NCBI GenBank assembly: GCA_003604975.1
Contig: QZIR01000005.1
Span: forward strand, 1-45,944
Direction: 5' to 3'
Length of the DNA: 45,944 bases
Source of the DNA: Desulforudis sp.
Lineage (GTDB): Bacteria > Bacillota > Desulfotomaculia > Desulfotomaculales > Desulforudaceae
In this document: one piece after another, positions 26,027-35,285 of the stretch
How the letters are laid out: each line of letters opens with the position of its first letter
Position numbering within the stretch: the first letter of the stretch is position 1
The notes under the pieces: generated by a model
The model's database searches: none
Seen by the model: the letters and a program-made list of their open reading frames with translations, nothing else
What the model was told of the DNA's origin: nothing
Program-made: the position numbers and the translations under genes

Positions 26027-27595
26027 TTGAGTCTGAAACAACAGGCTGCGCACGGGTCGGATGTCAACGAGCAGATGGGGGCGCTGGTGACCAACGCCGC
26101 CGCCGTACGGGCGATCGCCTCAGCGGTGGAGGGTACCCTTGGCCCCAAGGGGCTCGACACCATGTTGGTGGACCGGTTCGGGGACGTGATCATCACGAAC
26201 GACGGGGTGACCATCCTGACGCGAATGGAGGCCACCCACCCGGCGGCCCGCATGGTCATTAACATCGCCAAGGCGCAGGAAGAGGAAGTCGGTGACGGCA
26301 CGACCACGGCCACGATCATGGCCGGGCAGATGGTCGGTACCGGAGTGGAACTGGTTGCCCGTGGGGTTCCGGTGTCGCGGGTCATCGAGGGGCTGCGCAT
26401 CGGGTTGCGCCACGCCCTGCAGTCGATGCGGGACGCGGCCCTGCCCGTGGATGGTCTGGACGACCCCAAGGTGGGCCAGGTCGCCCTGGTGGCCGGGCGT
26501 GAGCACGGTGACATCGCCGACCTGGTGGCGAAAGCCGCCACTCTGGTGGGCGAGGAAAAGCTGGCGGAACGCAACTTCAAGCTGGCGGATATCGTCACGG
26601 CGCAGGAAGGCGCCGAGAACGAAGTATTCCAGGGCGTCATCGTCAACAAGCAGCGCATGAACCGGCAGATGCCGGACCGCTTGGAAGAGGCGTCGGTCCT
26701 TGTTGTGGACGATGCCCTGGAGCCCGAAGAGGTCGAAGATGAGGCCCTGGGCACGGAATTGGGCTTTGCCCGCTACATTGAGCTGCAGGACGAATTCCGG
26801 TCCAACCTCCGCAAACTGGTTGACCTGAGGGTAAGTCTGGTATTGGTCGATCGCGGGGTCTCCGATATGGCAGAGGAGATCCTGACCGACGCCGGGGTAA
26901 TGGTGGTCCAGCGGGTCCTGAACAAGGAACTGCGCCGGGCGGCCGAGCACACCGGGGCACGGATGATCAAGCGTACCGGCCTGAAGAAGCCAACTGAGGA
27001 ATTGGCCGCCTGTCTGGGCCGGGTGCACCTGGTTGAGGACGATGAGAAGCTGGAGCAGGTCTGGCTCCGAGACGGCACGGGCAAACCGATGGCCACGATT
27101 GTGGTTGGCGCGGCTACCGAGGAGGTGGTCGGTGAGCGTGAACGCATTGCCAAGGATGCCGCGGGAGCGGTCCAGGCGGCGATCAGGGGCGGCGTGGTTC
27201 CGGGCGGGGGCGCCACGGAACTCTGGGTAGCCCAGCAGGTGGAACGGATGCGTCCCAGCGTCAAAGGGATGGCCGCCCACGGTGTGGATTGCGTTGTCGA
27301 GGCCCTGAAGCGGCCGCTGGCGCAGATTGTGGCCAACGCTGGATTCAATCCCCTGGAAAAGATCGGCGATGCCGTCTCCGCCCAGTCGGAAAGCGGACGC
27401 CCGTCGCTGGGCATCGATACCGACACCGGACAGGTGGTCGATATGTTAGAAGCGGGAGTGATCGATCCGACCCTGGTCAAGACGCACGCCCTGCGGGCGG
27501 CAGGAGAGATCGCCGAGGCCATCCTGCGAATCGATACGATTATCAAGAAACGTGAGGATTCTCAGAATGACAAGGGGATGATGGACAATGGGTAA
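26027..27595 (+). CDS. group III (archaeal-type) chaperonin in the hsp70 operon
   Basis: A 522-residue Cpn60/TCP-1 superfamily protein closer to thermosomes than to GroEL. ATP-site motifs are TNDGVTIL (about 57-64), GDGTTTATIMAG (89-100) and PGGGATE near the C terminus. Group III chaperonins were described in Carboxydothermus hydrogenoformans and a few other Firmicutes, where they also lie in the dnaK operon and need no GroES because the lid is built in. The start is placed at TTG 26027, which follows AGGAGG and gives MSLKQQAAHGSDVNEQMGAL; ATG 25967 would add 20 atypical residues. The 3' end overlaps grpE by 8 bases. Confidence 0.9.
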   Translation: MSLKQQAAHGSDVNEQMGALVTNAAAVRAIASAVEGTLGPKGLDTMLVDRFGDVIITNDGVTILTRMEATHPAARMVINIAKAQEEEVGDGTTTATIMAGQMVGTGVELVARGVPVSRVIEGLRIGLRHALQSMRDAALPVDGLDDPKVGQVALVAGREHGDIADLVAKAATLVGEEKLAERNFKLADIVTAQEGAENEVFQGVIVNKQRMNRQMPDRLEEASVLVVDDALEPEEVEDEALGTELGFARYIELQDEFRSNLRKLVDLRVSLVLVDRGVSDMAEEILTDAGVMVVQRVLNKELRRAAEHTGARMIKRTGLKKPTEELAACLGRVHLVEDDEKLEQVWLRDGTGKPMATIVVGAATEEVVGERERIAKDAAGAVQAAIRGGVVPGGGATELWVAQQVERMRPSVKGMAAHGVDCVVEALKRPLAQIVANAGFNPLEKIGDAVSAQSESGRPSLGIDTDTGQVVDMLEAGVIDPTLVKTHALRAAGEIAEAILRIDTIIKKREDSQNDKGMMDNG

Positions 27596-28190
27596 GAATA
27601 AGAAACATTGGCCGGACACCGGACAGACTGAAGATCCGGCTGGCGTAAACGTTAACGAAGAGTTTCCGGCAGCCGGGGAAAGGGAGACGGAGAACCCATC
27701 CAACCAGCCGGAGCCCCTTGTGGAGGATGAACCGACCCTGCGGGAGATGCTGGCCCGGGAGCAGGAGCAACTGGAGGAATGTCGCGGGCGCCTGGTGCGC
27801 CTGCAGGCCGACTTTGACAACTTCCGCCGGCGCACCCGGCAGGAGAAGGAACAGTGGTTCCGGCAGGCGTCCGAGGACCTGGTGAATGCGCTTCTGCCCG
27901 TGCTGGATAACTTTGAGCGGGCGATCAAGGCTCCCGGCGGCGACCTGCAGAACTTCACCACCGGTGTCCAGATGATCCGGCGGCAACTGGATGAGGTCCT
28001 GGCCGAACACGGGCTGGAGCCGATGGTCAGCGAGGGAGCTGATTTTGACCCCGAGTGCCACGAGTGCGTGGAACGGGTGACGGCCCCGGACCAGTCCGAC
28101 AACGCGGTGGTCGAAGAACTGCGGCGGGGTTACTATTACAGGGGCAAGGTTTTGCGCCCAGCAATGGTGCGCGTTAATCAAACCAATTAA
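27588..28190 (+). CDS. grpE: nucleotide exchange factor GrpE
   Basis: A 200-residue GrpE that releases ADP from DnaK. An acidic, poorly ordered N terminus (1-50) precedes the long dimerising coiled coil ([44 protein letters not shown], about 45-90) and the beta-wing domain ([16 protein letters not shown], then [15 protein letters not shown]). ATG 27588 lies within the end of the chaperonin gene, implying coupling. Confidence 0.95.
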   Translation: MGKNKKHWPDTGQTEDPAGVNVNEEFPAAGERETENPSNQPEPLVEDEPTLREMLAREQEQLEECRGRLVRLQADFDNFRRRTRQEKEQWFRQASEDLVNALLPVLDNFERAIKAPGGDLQNFTTGVQMIRRQLDEVLAEHGLEPMVSEGADFDPECHECVERVTAPDQSDNAVVEELRRGYYYRGKVLRPAMVRVNQTN

Positions 28191-28219
28191 GTATAGATAA
28201 GCGGGAGGTAACAAAAGCA

Positions 28220-30067
<1,848 letters not shown>

Positions 30068-30073
30068 AATGTA

Positions 30074-30097
30074 GCAGGGGAGGCGCGCCTCCCCTGC
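30074..30097 (+). terminator. 24-base perfect palindrome between dnaK and dnaJ
   Basis: GCAGGGGAGGCG is followed directly by its exact reverse complement. In RNA the centre must open to a loop, leaving about 10 bp. There is no T run, so it probably reduces read-through or stabilises the dnaK 3' end rather than terminating fully. Confidence 0.6.
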
Positions 30098-30128
30098 CAC
30101 TTCATAATATGGATAAGGTGATTTGTTC

Positions 30129-31289
30129 ATGAGCAAGCGGGACTACTACGAGGTTCTCGGAGTGTCTCGGGACGCCTCTGCGGAAGAAATAAAGAAGGCC
30201 TATCGCGCCATGGCGCGTAAACATCACCCCGACGCTAACCGTGAAGACCCCAACGCCGCCGACAAGTTTAAGGAAGTAGCCGAGGCCTACGCCGTGCTCA
30301 GCGATACCAACCGCCGTGCTCAGTACGACCGTTTCGGTCACGCCGGGCAGAATGGGCAGGGTTTTGACTTCGGTGATTTCGATTTTCGGAATGCCGGATT
30401 TGATGTGGGCGGTTTCGGTGATCTGTTTGAAATGTTCTTCGGGGGCGGGGGGCGTACCCGCCACAGCCCGGAGCGCGGCCAGGACCAGCGGTATAATATG
30501 GAACTGGAGTTCAACGAGGCCGTCTTCGGGGTCGAGAAGGTGATCCGTATCCCGCGCAGCGAGAACTGCGAGGAGTGTAACGGTTCCGGTGCCGCACCGG
30601 GAACCTCTCCGGTCACCTGCCCGCAGTGCCAGGGGCAGGGACAGATTAGTTATGCCCAGTCAACCCCCTTTGGCCGGATCGTCCAGACCCGGACCTGTGA
30701 CCGCTGCCGGGGACAAGGCAGGATCATTGAAAAACCGTGCCCGGAATGCCGCGGTGCGGGGCGGGTGCGCCGCGTGCGCGACGTGACCGTGAAGGTGCCT
30801 GCGGGGGTGGACAACGATTTCCGCCTGCGGCTGGTCGGTGAGGGTGAACCGGGAACACGGGGCGGCCCGCCGGGAGACCTGTACGTTTACATTTCCGTAC
30901 GGGCCCACGACGTTTTCCAGCGGGAAGGCAACAATATTATTATGGACCTGCCGATCACTTTTGTGCAGGCCGCTCTGGGTGACGAGGTCGAGGTTCCCAC
31001 CTTGGAGGGTAAGGCCAGTTTCAAGGTTCCGGAGGGAACCCAGACCGACACCGTATTCCGCATGCGCGGGCGGGGTGTCCCATACCTCAACGGCCGCGGC
31101 CGCGGGGATCAGATGGTACGGGTAAACGTGGTCACACCCACCAAGCTGAACGAGCAGCAGAAGGAGCTCCTGCGCGCCTTCGACCAGGCGACCAAGGGTA
31201 AGAAAGTTGCCGGTATTGAGCGGGGCAAGAAGGAAGAAAAGGGCTTTTTGGGTAAGGTAAAGAAGGTCAAAGACCAGATTATCGGATAA
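30129..31289 (+). CDS. dnaJ: chaperone protein DnaJ (Hsp40)
   Basis: A 386-residue type I DnaJ. The J domain (about 1-70) has the HPD motif ([10 protein letters not shown]). A Gly/Phe-rich stretch follows ([28 protein letters not shown]). Four zinc-binding repeats are present: [24 protein letters not shown] and CPECRGAG. Two C-terminal substrate domains complete it. ATG 30129 is preferred over TTG 30123. Confidence 0.96.
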   Translation: MSKRDYYEVLGVSRDASAEEIKKAYRAMARKHHPDANREDPNAADKFKEVAEAYAVLSDTNRRAQYDRFGHAGQNGQGFDFGDFDFRNAGFDVGGFGDLFEMFFGGGGRTRHSPERGQDQRYNMELEFNEAVFGVEKVIRIPRSENCEECNGSGAAPGTSPVTCPQCQGQGQISYAQSTPFGRIVQTRTCDRCRGQGRIIEKPCPECRGAGRVRRVRDVTVKVPAGVDNDFRLRLVGEGEPGTRGGPPGDLYVYISVRAHDVFQREGNNIIMDLPITFVQAALGDEVEVPTLEGKASFKVPEGTQTDTVFRMRGRGVPYLNGRGRGDQMVRVNVVTPTKLNEQQKELLRAFDQATKGKKVAGIERGKKEEKGFLGKVKKVKDQIIG

Positions 31290-31380
31290 AGCAGTCGTCG
31301 GTCGTCGGAACGGTCGGATGTATCGACTACGCCGATACTACAGCGACCAAGTTTTTGTTGATTCGGAGAGAAAAGAGTGA

Positions 31381-32247
31381 TTGTCTTTGCGGTGGACAAC
31401 GATCAGCGTCCGCGTGCCGGCTGAACACGCCGATGCCGTAAGTAATGTATTTTTTGAAGCGGGGAGCGGCGTCCAGTTAGACGAACCCGCTTCTTCGCAT
31501 TCTGTGAACGTAACCGTCAAGGGTTACCTGGCGCAGGAAGGCGACTACCAACAGACAATTGAGACCATTCGCCGGCGGATGGCCGCCACTGTCGGCAGCC
31601 TGGTGGACCTGGAACTCGACGAGATTGAAAACGAGGACTGGGCCGTTTCCTGGCGGGAGAGCTACAAGCCCTTCCGCGTGGGTCGGCGTCTGCTGGTCAA
31701 GCCCAGCTGGGAGCAGGTCAAGACCGCCCCGGACGACCTGATTATCGAACTGGACCCGGGGATGGCTTTCGGTTGCGGTACCCACCCGACCACGGCGACC
31801 TGTATGGTCTTCCTGGAAAAGTACCTGCGTCCCGGGATGCGGGTCTACGACGTCGGGACGGGCTCCGGGATCCTGGCGATCACTGCGTCCCGCCTCGGTG
31901 CGGCCGCCGTTTACGCCGTGGACGAGGACCCGATGGCGGTACGCGTGGCCCGCGAGAACATTGCGCAGAACGGTCTGGAGGATCAGATTCAGGTCGGACT
32001 GGGGGATCTCCTGGACCGGTTGGAACAGCCGGCCGACATCATTGTGGCAAACATCCTGGCCGAGGTGGTGATCCGGTTACTGCCGATGGCCAACGCCAGG
32101 CTGGTGCCGGGGGGCCTGCTCATCGCCGGCGGTATCAGCGCGCCGAAAGCGGCCGGGGTTTTAGAGGCCATGAAACGGGAAGGCTTTGAAGAGGTTGATC
32201 TGACAAACGTTGACGATTGGGTCTCCATCGTGGGGGTAAAACGGTGA
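31381..32247 (+). CDS. prmA: ribosomal protein L11 methyltransferase
   Basis: A 288-residue PrmA that trimethylates ribosomal protein L11 using S-adenosylmethionine. The N-terminal L11-recognition domain (about 1-100) ends before the linker ENEDWAVSWRESYKPFRVGRRLLVKPSW. The methyltransferase domain has GTHPTTATC, VYDVGTGSGILAI (motif I) and IIVANILAEV (motif IV). The start is uncertain between TTG 31381 and TTG 31387; the latter gives the more usual MRWTTISV. It overlaps rsmE by 4 bases. Confidence 0.93.
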   Translation: MSLRWTTISVRVPAEHADAVSNVFFEAGSGVQLDEPASSHSVNVTVKGYLAQEGDYQQTIETIRRRMAATVGSLVDLELDEIENEDWAVSWRESYKPFRVGRRLLVKPSWEQVKTAPDDLIIELDPGMAFGCGTHPTTATCMVFLEKYLRPGMRVYDVGTGSGILAITASRLGAAAVYAVDEDPMAVRVARENIAQNGLEDQIQVGLGDLLDRLEQPADIIVANILAEVVIRLLPMANARLVPGGLLIAGGISAPKAAGVLEAMKREGFEEVDLTNVDDWVSIVGVKR

Positions 32248-32993
32248 GAGTACCGCGCATATTCGTCAGGCCGGAGGAATGGCAGGGCCGGGAAACCGTC
32301 CGGGTAACCGGGACAAGCGCCCAGCATATCACCCGTGTACTACGCCTGGGAGCGGGAGCGGAGCTGGTGGTACTGGACGGGGAAGGCGGCGCCTACCGGG
32401 CCGAGATCCGGGAGCTGACCCGTGACGGGTTCACAGCGGCGATCACCGGGACGGCAAGCGTGACCGGTGAACCTGACTTGGCGATTACCCTGATCCAGGG
32501 TCTGCCCAAGGGCGACAAAATGGATTATGTCGTCCAGAAAGCGACCGAGGTCGGGGTTTCCCGGATCATCCCCCTCGCCTCGGAGCGGGCCGTGGTACGC
32601 GCTCGTGAGGAACGGACGGACAAGAAACGGGAGCGCTGGAAGAGAATCGCCACTTCCGCCGCCGAGCAGGCCTTCCGCCTGGTGGTGCCGGAGATCCTGC
32701 CGGTAATGACCCTGCCCCGGGTTCTGGACTTCACTCCGCCCGAGGCGTTTATCCTCTTCCCCTGGGAAGAAGAGCGGGAGAACCCGCTTAAAGCGGTGCT
32801 GCGCAGCCACCCGGCGGCACAGGACATTTACATCTTCATTGGACCGGAGGGAGGCTTCACCGAGGCCGAGGCCCGTGCCGCGGCCGACCGTGGCGCCCAC
32901 CGGGTTACCCTCGGACCGCGCATCCTGCGTACCGAGACCGCCGGCCCGCTGGTGACGGCGCTGGTGCTATATGAATGGGGCGACCACAGTTGA
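32244..32993 (+). CDS. rsmE: 16S rRNA (uracil-1498-N3)-methyltransferase
   Basis: A 249-residue SPOUT-class RNA methyltransferase. A PUA-like N-terminal domain (RIFVRPEEWQGRETVRVTGTSAQHITRVLRLGAG) precedes the trefoil-knot domain with IFIGPEGGFTEAEA and TLGPRILRTETAGPL, the SAM-binding knot. GTG 32244 overlaps the prmA stop, the expected coupling. It is part of the extended heat-shock operon. Confidence 0.93.
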   Translation: MRVPRIFVRPEEWQGRETVRVTGTSAQHITRVLRLGAGAELVVLDGEGGAYRAEIRELTRDGFTAAITGTASVTGEPDLAITLIQGLPKGDKMDYVVQKATEVGVSRIIPLASERAVVRAREERTDKKRERWKRIATSAAEQAFRLVVPEILPVMTLPRVLDFTPPEAFILFPWEEERENPLKAVLRSHPAAQDIYIFIGPEGGFTEAEARAAADRGAHRVTLGPRILRTETAGPLVTALVLYEWGDHS

Positions 32994-34288
32994 AGACGGT
33001 AGCTTTTCACACCCTCGGGTGCAAGGTGAACCAGTACGACTCGCAGAGCCTGGCCGGGATGTTTCTCGACCGGGGTTACCAGGTCGTGCCTTTTGAAGAT
33101 CCGGCCGACGTCTACGTGGTCAATACCTGCACCGTAACCAACATCGGCGACCGGAAATCGCGTCAGATGATCCGCCGGGCGGTCCGGACCAACCCAGACG
33201 GGATCGTGGTGGTTACCGGCTGCTACGCCCAGGTCGCCTGTGAAGAAGTCTCAGCGATTGAGGGCGTGGACCTGGTGGTCGGAACGGCCGGGCGTGAACG
33301 TCTGGTCGATATGGTGGAAGACCTGGCTGCCGAACGCGGGCTGCGGACCATGGTCGGCAACATCGAAGAGGTAAACCACTTTGAGGAGATCCCCGCTTCG
33401 GGGCAGGGCCGCACCCGCGCCTACATCAAGGTGCAGGAGGGCTGCCGCGATTTCTGCACGTACTGTATCGTGCCCTACGCCCGTGGTCCCCTGCGATCAC
33501 GTCCGGCCGCCGGCGTAATTGAACAGGCCCGCCGCCTCATTGACACCGGTTTTCGCGAGCTCATCCTGACCGGAACCCACCTCGGCGTCTACGGCCGTGA
33601 CTGTCCGGCGGAAGGTACACTGGCCGACCTGGTCGCGGGGCTCGCCGTGATACCCGGCCTGGTCCGTCTCCGTCTCAGTTCCGTGGAACCCGCGGACATC
33701 GAGCCGGAACTGATCGAAGTCCTGTCCAATTACGATACCGTCTGCCCACACTTGCATATCCCGCTGCAGAGCGGCAGCGACACGGTGCTGGAACGGATGG
33801 GCCGTCGCTATGACACCGCCGGGTTCGCCGTCCTCGTGGACGCGATCAGGCGCAGTGTTCCCGATGTATCCGTGACCACGGACGTGATGGTGGGCTTCCC
33901 GGGCGAGACCCCGGAGGAGTTTGCCGAAAGCCTGGCCTTTGTGGAGGAGACCGGGTTTGCCGGGTTGCACGTCTTCAAGTACTCTCCGCGCAAGGGCACC
34001 CCGGCCGCTGACTATCCGGACCAGATCCCGGGTAACGAAAAGGAAGCCCGCAGCCGGAAGATGATTGCACTTGGCAAGAGACTACGCACCGCGTTTGCGA
34101 GCCGTTACATCGGAGAGACCGTGGAAATAATGGCAGAAGAGACCGTCGGGGAAGGACTCTGGACCGGATATACGCCGAATTACTTGCGGACCGTGGGGAG
34201 CGGACGGGGTGAATATGAAGGCAAAATCATAAAAGTAGCCGTTAAACGTGTTGAACAGGGTGATTTGAAGGGAATAATTTATGATTAA
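32975..34288 (+). CDS. mtaB: tRNA t6A37 methylthiotransferase MtaB
   Basis: A radical-SAM methylthiotransferase of about 432-437 residues that makes ms2t6A at position 37 of tRNAs. The UPF0004 domain carries the auxiliary-cluster cysteines (TLGCKVNQYDS, VNTCTVTN, TGCYAQ). The radical-SAM motif is CRDFCTYC (CxxxCxxC), and a TRAM domain lies at the C terminus. TLGCKVNQ is typical of MtaB rather than MiaB or RimO. The start is ATG 32975, or TTG 32990, which would share bases with the rsmE stop. Confidence 0.92.
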   Translation: MGRPQLKTVAFHTLGCKVNQYDSQSLAGMFLDRGYQVVPFEDPADVYVVNTCTVTNIGDRKSRQMIRRAVRTNPDGIVVVTGCYAQVACEEVSAIEGVDLVVGTAGRERLVDMVEDLAAERGLRTMVGNIEEVNHFEEIPASGQGRTRAYIKVQEGCRDFCTYCIVPYARGPLRSRPAAGVIEQARRLIDTGFRELILTGTHLGVYGRDCPAEGTLADLVAGLAVIPGLVRLRLSSVEPADIEPELIEVLSNYDTVCPHLHIPLQSGSDTVLERMGRRYDTAGFAVLVDAIRRSVPDVSVTTDVMVGFPGETPEEFAESLAFVEETGFAGLHVFKYSPRKGTPAADYPDQIPGNEKEARSRKMIALGKRLRTAFASRYIGETVEIMAEETVGEGLWTGYTPNYLRTVGSGRGEYEGKIIKVAVKRVEQGDLKGIIYD

Positions 34289-34352
34289 GAAGGAATTATC
34301 CCCGTCTGTGTCAAATAGAATTTAGGCGGAAAACCCAAGGGGGGGTGGTCGC

Positions 34353-34697
34353 GTGCAGGACTGTATCTTCTGCAAGATAGTGAACAAGGAAGTTCCGGCA
34401 GATGTGGTGTATGAGGATGGGGACATTCTGGCCTTTAAGGACATCAATCCACAGGCGCCGTTTCATATTCTGCTGATTCCGAAGAAGCACATTCCCACTT
34501 TCTTTGATATGGAAGAGGGAGACGGACAGATCCTTGGGAAACTACACGAGGCGGCAGTGCAGGTTGCACGCGATTTCGGTTTAACCGAGTCGGGTTTCCG
34601 TCTGGTTTCCAATTGCCGGGCAGGCGCCGGTCAGGTAGTGTTCCACATTCACTATCATCTGCTCGCCGGACGCGAGCTAAACTGGCCTCCTGGCTAA
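34353..34697 (+). CDS. HIT family nucleotide hydrolase (HinT-like)
   Basis: A 114-residue histidine-triad protein. The triad reads HIHYHLLAG (HxHxH), preceded by FRLVSNCRAGAGQVVFH. The N terminus DCIFCKIVNKEVPADVVYEDGDILAFKDINPQAPFHILLIPKKHI is the HinT/PKCI pattern; such enzymes hydrolyse AMP-linked phosphoramidates. GTG 34353 follows AGGGGGGGTGG. The gene is the usual partner between mtaB and rpsU in Firmicutes. Confidence 0.93.
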   Translation: MQDCIFCKIVNKEVPADVVYEDGDILAFKDINPQAPFHILLIPKKHIPTFFDMEEGDGQILGKLHEAAVQVARDFGLTESGFRLVSNCRAGAGQVVFHIHYHLLAGRELNWPPG

Positions 34698-34726
34698 TTG
34701 ACATCTATTATTAGGGGTGCTATACT
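34698..34726 (+). promoter_or_regulatory. sigma-A promoter of rpsU
   Basis: TTGACA and TATACT are separated by exactly 17 bases, beginning directly after the stop codon of the HIT gene. Confidence 0.85.
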
Positions 34727-34776
34727 TTACAGCATGTTTTGCCTGAGACGTGGACTGGTGGAGGGAGGGATACAGG

Positions 34777-34959
34777 GTGGCGGAAGTCAAAGTTGGTAAG
34801 CACGAAACGCTGGACAGCGCCTTGCGTCGCTTTAAGCGCACCTGCCAGAAGGCAGGCGTTTTTGCCGAAGCCAGGAAGCACGAACACTATGAAAAACCAA
34901 GCGTGAAGCGTAAGAAGAAGTCGGAAGCAGCGCGAAAGAGAAAGACCAAGAAGTTCTAA
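34777..34959 (+). CDS. rpsU: 30S ribosomal protein S21
   Basis: A 60-residue basic protein with the S21 pattern ([25 protein letters not shown], then [11 protein letters not shown]). S21 helps mRNA binding near the anti-Shine-Dalgarno. The start is GTG 34777, 7 bases after GAGGGAGGG. Confidence 0.95.
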   Translation: MAEVKVGKHETLDSALRRFKRTCQKAGVFAEARKHEHYEKPSVKRKKKSEAARKRKTKKF

Positions 34960-35001
34960 GGATAGTCCAAACAAATCCCCCTCCACAAAATAAAGACTGC
35001 A

Positions 35002-35023
35002 AAGCCCGGAGCAATCCGGGCTT
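35002..35023 (+). terminator. terminator-like hairpin after rpsU
   Basis: AAGCCCGGA and TCCGGGCTT form a perfect 9-bp stem with a GCAA loop. The following T run is weak (CAGTTTGCC). Confidence 0.65.
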
Positions 35024-35034
35024 CAGTTTGCCAT

Positions 35035-35064
35035 TTGATTTGCTCTGCAGATGACCACTATGGT
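35035..35064 (+). promoter_or_regulatory. candidate promoter of the orphan crRNA-like gene
   Basis: TTGATT and TATGGT are 18 bases apart. Initiation near 35071 would give about 30 bases of leader before the orphan repeat. Confidence 0.45.
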
Positions 35065-35100
35065 AAGCTTTTTGAGCAGTACAGAACCCGTCGACCTGTG

Positions 35101-35131
35101 CGTCCGGTTTGAACCGGACGAGGATTGAAAC
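35101..35131 (+). repeat. lone diverged CRISPR repeat
   Basis: CGTCCGGT, loop TTGA, ACCGGACG, then AGGATTGAAAC. The 3' 11 bases equal the array repeat exactly. The stem sequence differs from the array (which pairs CGCCCGGCC with GGTCGGGTG) yet is fully complementary, so it has changed by paired substitutions, evidence of selection on the hairpin. Confidence 0.85.
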
Positions 35132-35155
35132 ATAGTTAAGGTTCTTAAAGGGAAG

Positions 35156-35190
35156 GATGACCCCTGTGACAAACAGGGGTCATCTGCTTT
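35156..35190 (+). terminator. terminator of the orphan crRNA-like gene
   Basis: GATGACCCCTGT and ACAGGGGTCATC form a perfect 12-bp stem with a GACAA loop, followed by TGCTTTTGG. It separates the small RNA from the cas promoter. Confidence 0.75.
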
Positions 35191-35215
35191 TGGTACAATA
35201 CTTCCAAGGCAAGTA

Positions 35216-35244
35216 TTGACAAACACCAACACTAGACTTAAGAT
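35216..35244 (+). promoter_or_regulatory. sigma-A promoter of the cas operon
   Basis: TTGACA and TAAGAT are separated by exactly 17 bases, giving a start near 35251 and a leader of about 35 nt before cas3. Confidence 0.8.
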
Positions 35245-35245
35245 A

Positions 35246-35265
35246 CTTGTAAGCACCTTTACTAT
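35246..35265 (-). promoter_or_regulatory. predicted target site of the orphan crRNA-like RNA
   Basis: Read on the minus strand from 35265 the site begins ATAGTAAAGGTGCTTA, against spacer ATAGTTAAGGTTCTTA. It starts right after the -10 box and covers the expected transcription start, so bound Cascade should block initiation. The flanking bases are TCA (35268-35266), with the usual type I-C motif TTC shifted one base further out. Confidence 0.6.
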
Positions 35266-35285
35266 TGAAGAAGAGGTGTTTCCTA

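Larger units (their letters stand above)
35071..35190 (+). ncRNA. orphan crRNA-like RNA upstream of cas3 (putative Cas autorepressor)
   Basis: A one-repeat unit in the rpsU-cas3 gap: candidate promoter, diverged repeat (35101-35131), 24 nt of spacer-like sequence (35132-35155) and a terminator hairpin. Cas5c would be expected to cut at the base of the repeat hairpin and leave the same 11-nt handle (AGGATTGAAAC) as array crRNAs; the terminator would define the 3' end. The first 16 spacer bases, ATAGTTAAGGTTCTTA, match the cas promoter region (35250-35265, minus strand) at 14 positions, with mismatches only at 6 and 12. Known parallels are crRNA-like guides (CreA, CreR and mini-CRISPRs) that use Cascade for repression. 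The function here is inferred. Confidence 0.7.

Noticed and set aside
26120-27280. A 386-codon open frame antisense to the chaperonin gene
   Set aside because: It mirrors the codon bias of a GC-rich coding strand, has no family resemblance or Shine-Dalgarno, and lies wholly inside a well-identified gene.
35071-35190. A toxin gene of the CreT type linked to the orphan repeat
   Set aside because: No small open frame or minor-codon minigene is evident beside it, and the guide points at the cas promoter instead, so a toxin-antitoxin reading is not supported.
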